This document shows, piece after piece, positions 35,866-38,187 of a DNA stretch of 38,187 bases; position 1 is the stretch's first letter; each line of letters opens with the position of its first letter. The notes below the pieces were generated by a model, which worked only from the letters and a program-made list of their open reading frames with translations, was not told where the DNA came from and did no database searches. Made by a program: the position numbers and the translations under genes. The DNA lies in IMG/VR virus record IMGVR_UViG_3300046028_000962, positions 1 to 38,187 of that record. The stretch is one strand, 5' to 3'. This stretch comes from a virus.

Positions 35866-37078
35866 TTGGCTTCCCTATCGGCTGCGAACCAAGCGGAACA
35901 GTCGCGCCTTGGATCAGCAGATCATTCGCGCCCTTAGCGGGAAGGTTTTCAATTGCACGGATTTCATCAGGTGTGCGAATCGCATTCTGGATCGACACCG
36001 CATAGGCTTCCATGCGTGACTTAAGATCACCTCGCAGCAAGCCATCCACGTTAAATTCAACGTAGAAATCTGACCCACGACCAAAAAACTTCAGGTTCAT
36101 TTCCTGTTCAAACTGTTCCACCCAGCGTTTGACAGTGTGCTTAACGAAATGCAAATCCTGTTGTTCCGTATTGCTGAACGTGCCGTGCGTCAGGTCTTGC
36201 AGGAATACAGGCGGCAACGAATAGATGCGGGCGATCTGCTCAATGCTGAACCGCTGCAATTCCAAAAGCTGCATATTCTCAGGCGACAGGCCAATGGTCT
36301 TCAACTCATGGCCCAACGGCAGGGCCATAATCGGTCGGCCTTCCTTAGCCAGCTTCAAGGTGGTTGCAGCCACATCTTCGGATGCGCGATTAGCTGCCGC
36401 GCCAGATGCAAACGGCCCTTGCAGCACAGCGGGGGGGATGCCACCAGATTGGAACGCCTTCGATCCGTAGCGGCTGGCAGCGATAGCCATTCCGATGGCA
36501 TCTTTATTTTGCGAGATTGGCCCACGCGAATCCGTCATGTTTGCTTTAAGCATAAATGGCAGATCAAGGATTTCGGTGGATTCATAAACCCGCGAACTGG
36601 CGCGAAAGATTTTGCGCCCATCAATCAGTCGCTCGACCCGCACTTTGGTAGGATCAAGCGGATATAGGTTTACAATCTCGCCGCTGTTGTTGCGCTCGAT
36701 GTAAGTGACAGCACGACCACCCGTTAGCGTCTGTTCAAAGGAGTATTTCCGCCATTCAAAGCTGCTCATATCGTTGTTTATGGCATCGTGCAGCATCGTA
36801 GAAAGGCCAGATTTGACCTTTTCGCGGCTTCCATCAGGCGACTTTTGATAGACTTGCAGCGGCAAACCAGCGATTGTGCCAGCGATAAAGTTGACAGCAG
36901 CCCACACCGCAGGAACGCCAAGCGCCGTGTCGACGTTTACAGTGACGCCAGAAGATGCGTAAAGGTCGCCCCAACCCATGATTTGCAAGAAATCATTGGC
37001 AGAAACAGGCGCAGTTGGGTTTTCTAGATTGCGTTTTTCCGTTTTACGGAACCGATCAAAGAGTGCCATCTGTTCCAA
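35849..37078 (-). CDS. Portal protein, HK97 family, right allele
   Basis: 409 residues, nearly identical to the left copy apart from a patch at about 78-102 (QKSPDGSREKVKSGL against RKAADGGREKADIGL) and the last dozen residues (IGKPNASSN against KVGGVNGG). The C-terminal switch coincides with the site where the extra protease domain begins, so one recombination event may explain both. The rest is conserved. Confidence 0.95.
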   Translation of the reverse strand: MEQMALFDRFRKTEKRNLENPTAPVSANDFLQIMGWGDLYASSGVTVNVDTALGVPAVWAAVNFIAGTIAGLPLQVYQKSPDGSREKVKSGLSTMLHDAINNDMSSFEWRKYSFEQTLTGGRAVTYIERNNSGEIVNLYPLDPTKVRVERLIDGRKIFRASSRVYESTEILDLPFMLKANMTDSRGPISQNKDAIGMAIAASRYGSKAFQSGGIPPAVLQGPFASGAAANRASEDVAATTLKLAKEGRPIMALPLGHELKTIGLSPENMQLLELQRFSIEQIARIYSLPPVFLQDLTHGTFSNTEQQDLHFVKHTVKRWVEQFEQEMNLKFFGRGSDFYVEFNVDGLLRGDLKSRMEAYAVSIQNAIRTPDEIRAIENLPAKGANDLLIQGATVPLGSQPIGKPNASSN

Positions 37079-37110
37079 TCCATAATGGATGCTTCCGAGA
37101 ACATATCAGA

Positions 37111-38187
37111 TTAGGCACCTAGTGTAAATGTTGGATCATCCCAAGGTGAAGACGGCGGCTTTGTTGCTTCACCAGCCATTGCAGCACCTATCGCCATTGT
37201 GGCAGCTAACGCCATGTCGATGCGCCCTGTTGCCCGTTGCTTTTCAAATCGACGAAGGCCGGCAGGGCTTGTCCAGAAGCAAGCGGACGCAACCGCAGAT
37301 CTAAGCGCGGGATTGACTTCGATCCTGATGCGCTTTTCCAAGATCAAATCTTCAAACTGACTGACAGATTGCGGCATCCACAGCGGTGTGTCTTTGCGTT
37401 GGTTCGTTCCCTGCGGGTGTTCAATCAGTGGCAACACGCCGCCGATCTCATCCAAGGCATTTTCGAATGTTTTAATCAGCCATCGGTCATATGAAACTGC
37501 TTGAACGTCAAACTTTGCCGCAGCGTCAACGATGTCATAAGCCAAATGGTCATAGCGAATGACTTTGCCAGGTGGTGCAATCAACCAACCATCGCGCACC
37601 CACACAGAATAGGGTGCTTTGTCCATCATCTCGCGCTGATCTACTGTGTCGGCTGGGGTATAGCCACGCGCAAACAATGCAAACTTTGGTCGTCCATCTT
37701 CTGTCTGACCATCTGGGAAAACATAGGCAACGCCAGTGATGTCCTTGGTTGCAGATAGGTCCAAACCTATAAAGCACGGCTTTTCAGCGAAATCATCTAG
37801 CGTCATAGACGGATCTTCGCAATCTTCCCATGCTTTTCGGCTGATCCAAGCTGCATCGGCATCGGTCCAGACGCAAAAGTGCAGCCGCAGAATGCTGTTC
37901 ATTTTGCCCGGGATAGCTTTTGCCTGATCGACCACGCCCTGCAAATAGCTTTCTTTCAGGATTACGCCCAACAATGGGTTCACTTTTGACCAGCAAGACG
38001 GGTCATTTAGTGGATCGTCACCCTCATCTAACGCACAGACATAAGCAAAAGTGGTGTCATCTTGCACATCACCAGCTGCGACAGCACAAGCGTGTTCGTG
38101 TTCCTCCCAGCAAACGCTGTTTCGATCCGACCCGCTGTTTGTAATCATTAGCATCAACGGCTGGTTGCGAAACTTAAAACCGCGTTC
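37111..38187 (-). CDS. Terminase large subunit, right allele (N-terminus beyond the window)
   Basis: The frame runs uncut to the last base and covers residues 217-574 of the left copy, starting ERGFKFRNQP. The nuclease-domain motif GLDLSATKD is present; the ATPase motifs lie outside the window. Few amino-acid changes from the left copy are seen (for example LIEHPQ for LMEHPQ, SVSQF for SVNQF) despite many silent ones. Confidence 0.93.
   Translation of the reverse strand, partial: ERGFKFRNQPLMLMITNSGSDRNSVCWEEHEHACAVAAGDVQDDTTFAYVCALDEGDDPLNDPSCWSKVNPLLGVILKESYLQGVVDQAKAIPGKMNSILRLHFCVWTDADAAWISRKAWEDCEDPSMTLDDFAEKPCFIGLDLSATKDITGVAYVFPDGQTEDGRPKFALFARGYTPADTVDQREMMDKAPYSVWVRDGWLIAPPGKVIRYDHLAYDIVDAAAKFDVQAVSYDRWLIKTFENALDEIGGVLPLIEHPQGTNQRKDTPLWMPQSVSQFEDLILEKRIRIEVNPALRSAVASACFWTSPAGLRRFEKQRATGRIDMALAATMAIGAAMAGEATKPPSSPWDDPTFTLGA

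Larger units (their letters stand above)
33265..38187. repeat. Right copy of diverged terminal duplication
   Basis: Homologous to 1-4355, with about 567 extra bases near 35285-35890. It includes the last 970 bp (5' part) of the capsid gene, the whole protease and portal, and about 60% of the large terminase. One allele set is therefore complete only by combining both ends. Confidence 0.93.

Overview
This window looks like most of a genome of a tailed, long non-contractile-tailed (siphovirus-like) phage of an alphaproteobacterium, probably a Rhodobacterales relative. The host guess rests on gene families: a gene-transfer-agent-type tail chaperone, a GapR-like DUF2312 protein, a Pam3-gp28-type holin, ERF/YqaJ/NinB recombination genes and an HK97-type head module. 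No integrase, tRNA, rRNA, insertion sequence or CRISPR array was seen.

Layout. The minus strand carries nearly everything. At the right is the virion module, transcribed leftward: partial large terminase, portal, a long form of the prohead protease, major capsid protein, head-tail joining proteins, major tail protein, a frameshifting tail chaperone, tape measure, distal tail proteins, a 1248-residue tail-tip protein and a tail fibre (38187 to 21275). The lysis cassette (21262 to 19672: endolysin, holin, nested Rz/Rz1-like spanins) and a metallophosphoesterase follow. A plus-strand recombination operon (15464-18525: ERF, YqaJ exonuclease, NinB, GapR-like, HNH) meets it head-on at a hairpin. 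Leftward again from 15355 come an XRE regulator, a DUF1064 nuclease, a DnaT-like replication protein, SSB, a string of small accessory genes overlapping by 4 bp, an HNH nuclease and a beta-rich virion-like protein. An AT-rich island (about 5500-7860) holds two small plus-strand genes with their own terminator and, facing them, a ParB/sulfiredoxin-fold protein and an ABC-ATPase fused to a GNAT acyltransferase domain. Small terminase, large terminase, portal, short protease and partial capsid complete the left end.

The left 4.36 kb and right 4.92 kb are two diverged alleles of the same terminase-portal-protease-capsid block. Removing one copy gives a circular or terminally redundant unit of about 33.3-33.8 kb. 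The alleles differ at many synonymous sites, in a short portal patch, and by about 189 codons at the start of the protease. This fits a population-level assembly wrap or a tandem of two related phages better than a simple terminal repeat, which would be identical.

Most notable: the ParB plus ABC-GNAT pair, a candidate DNA-modification or self-protection system; a dnaX-like A-AAA-AAG frameshift site in the tail chaperone; a matched operator-plus-promoter motif in front of the recombination operon and of a leftward small-gene block; an orphan plus-strand terminator with stacked hairpins beside the replication gene; and a 51-codon gene broken by one in-frame TGA. All functional calls are from reading the sequence; no database search was run.
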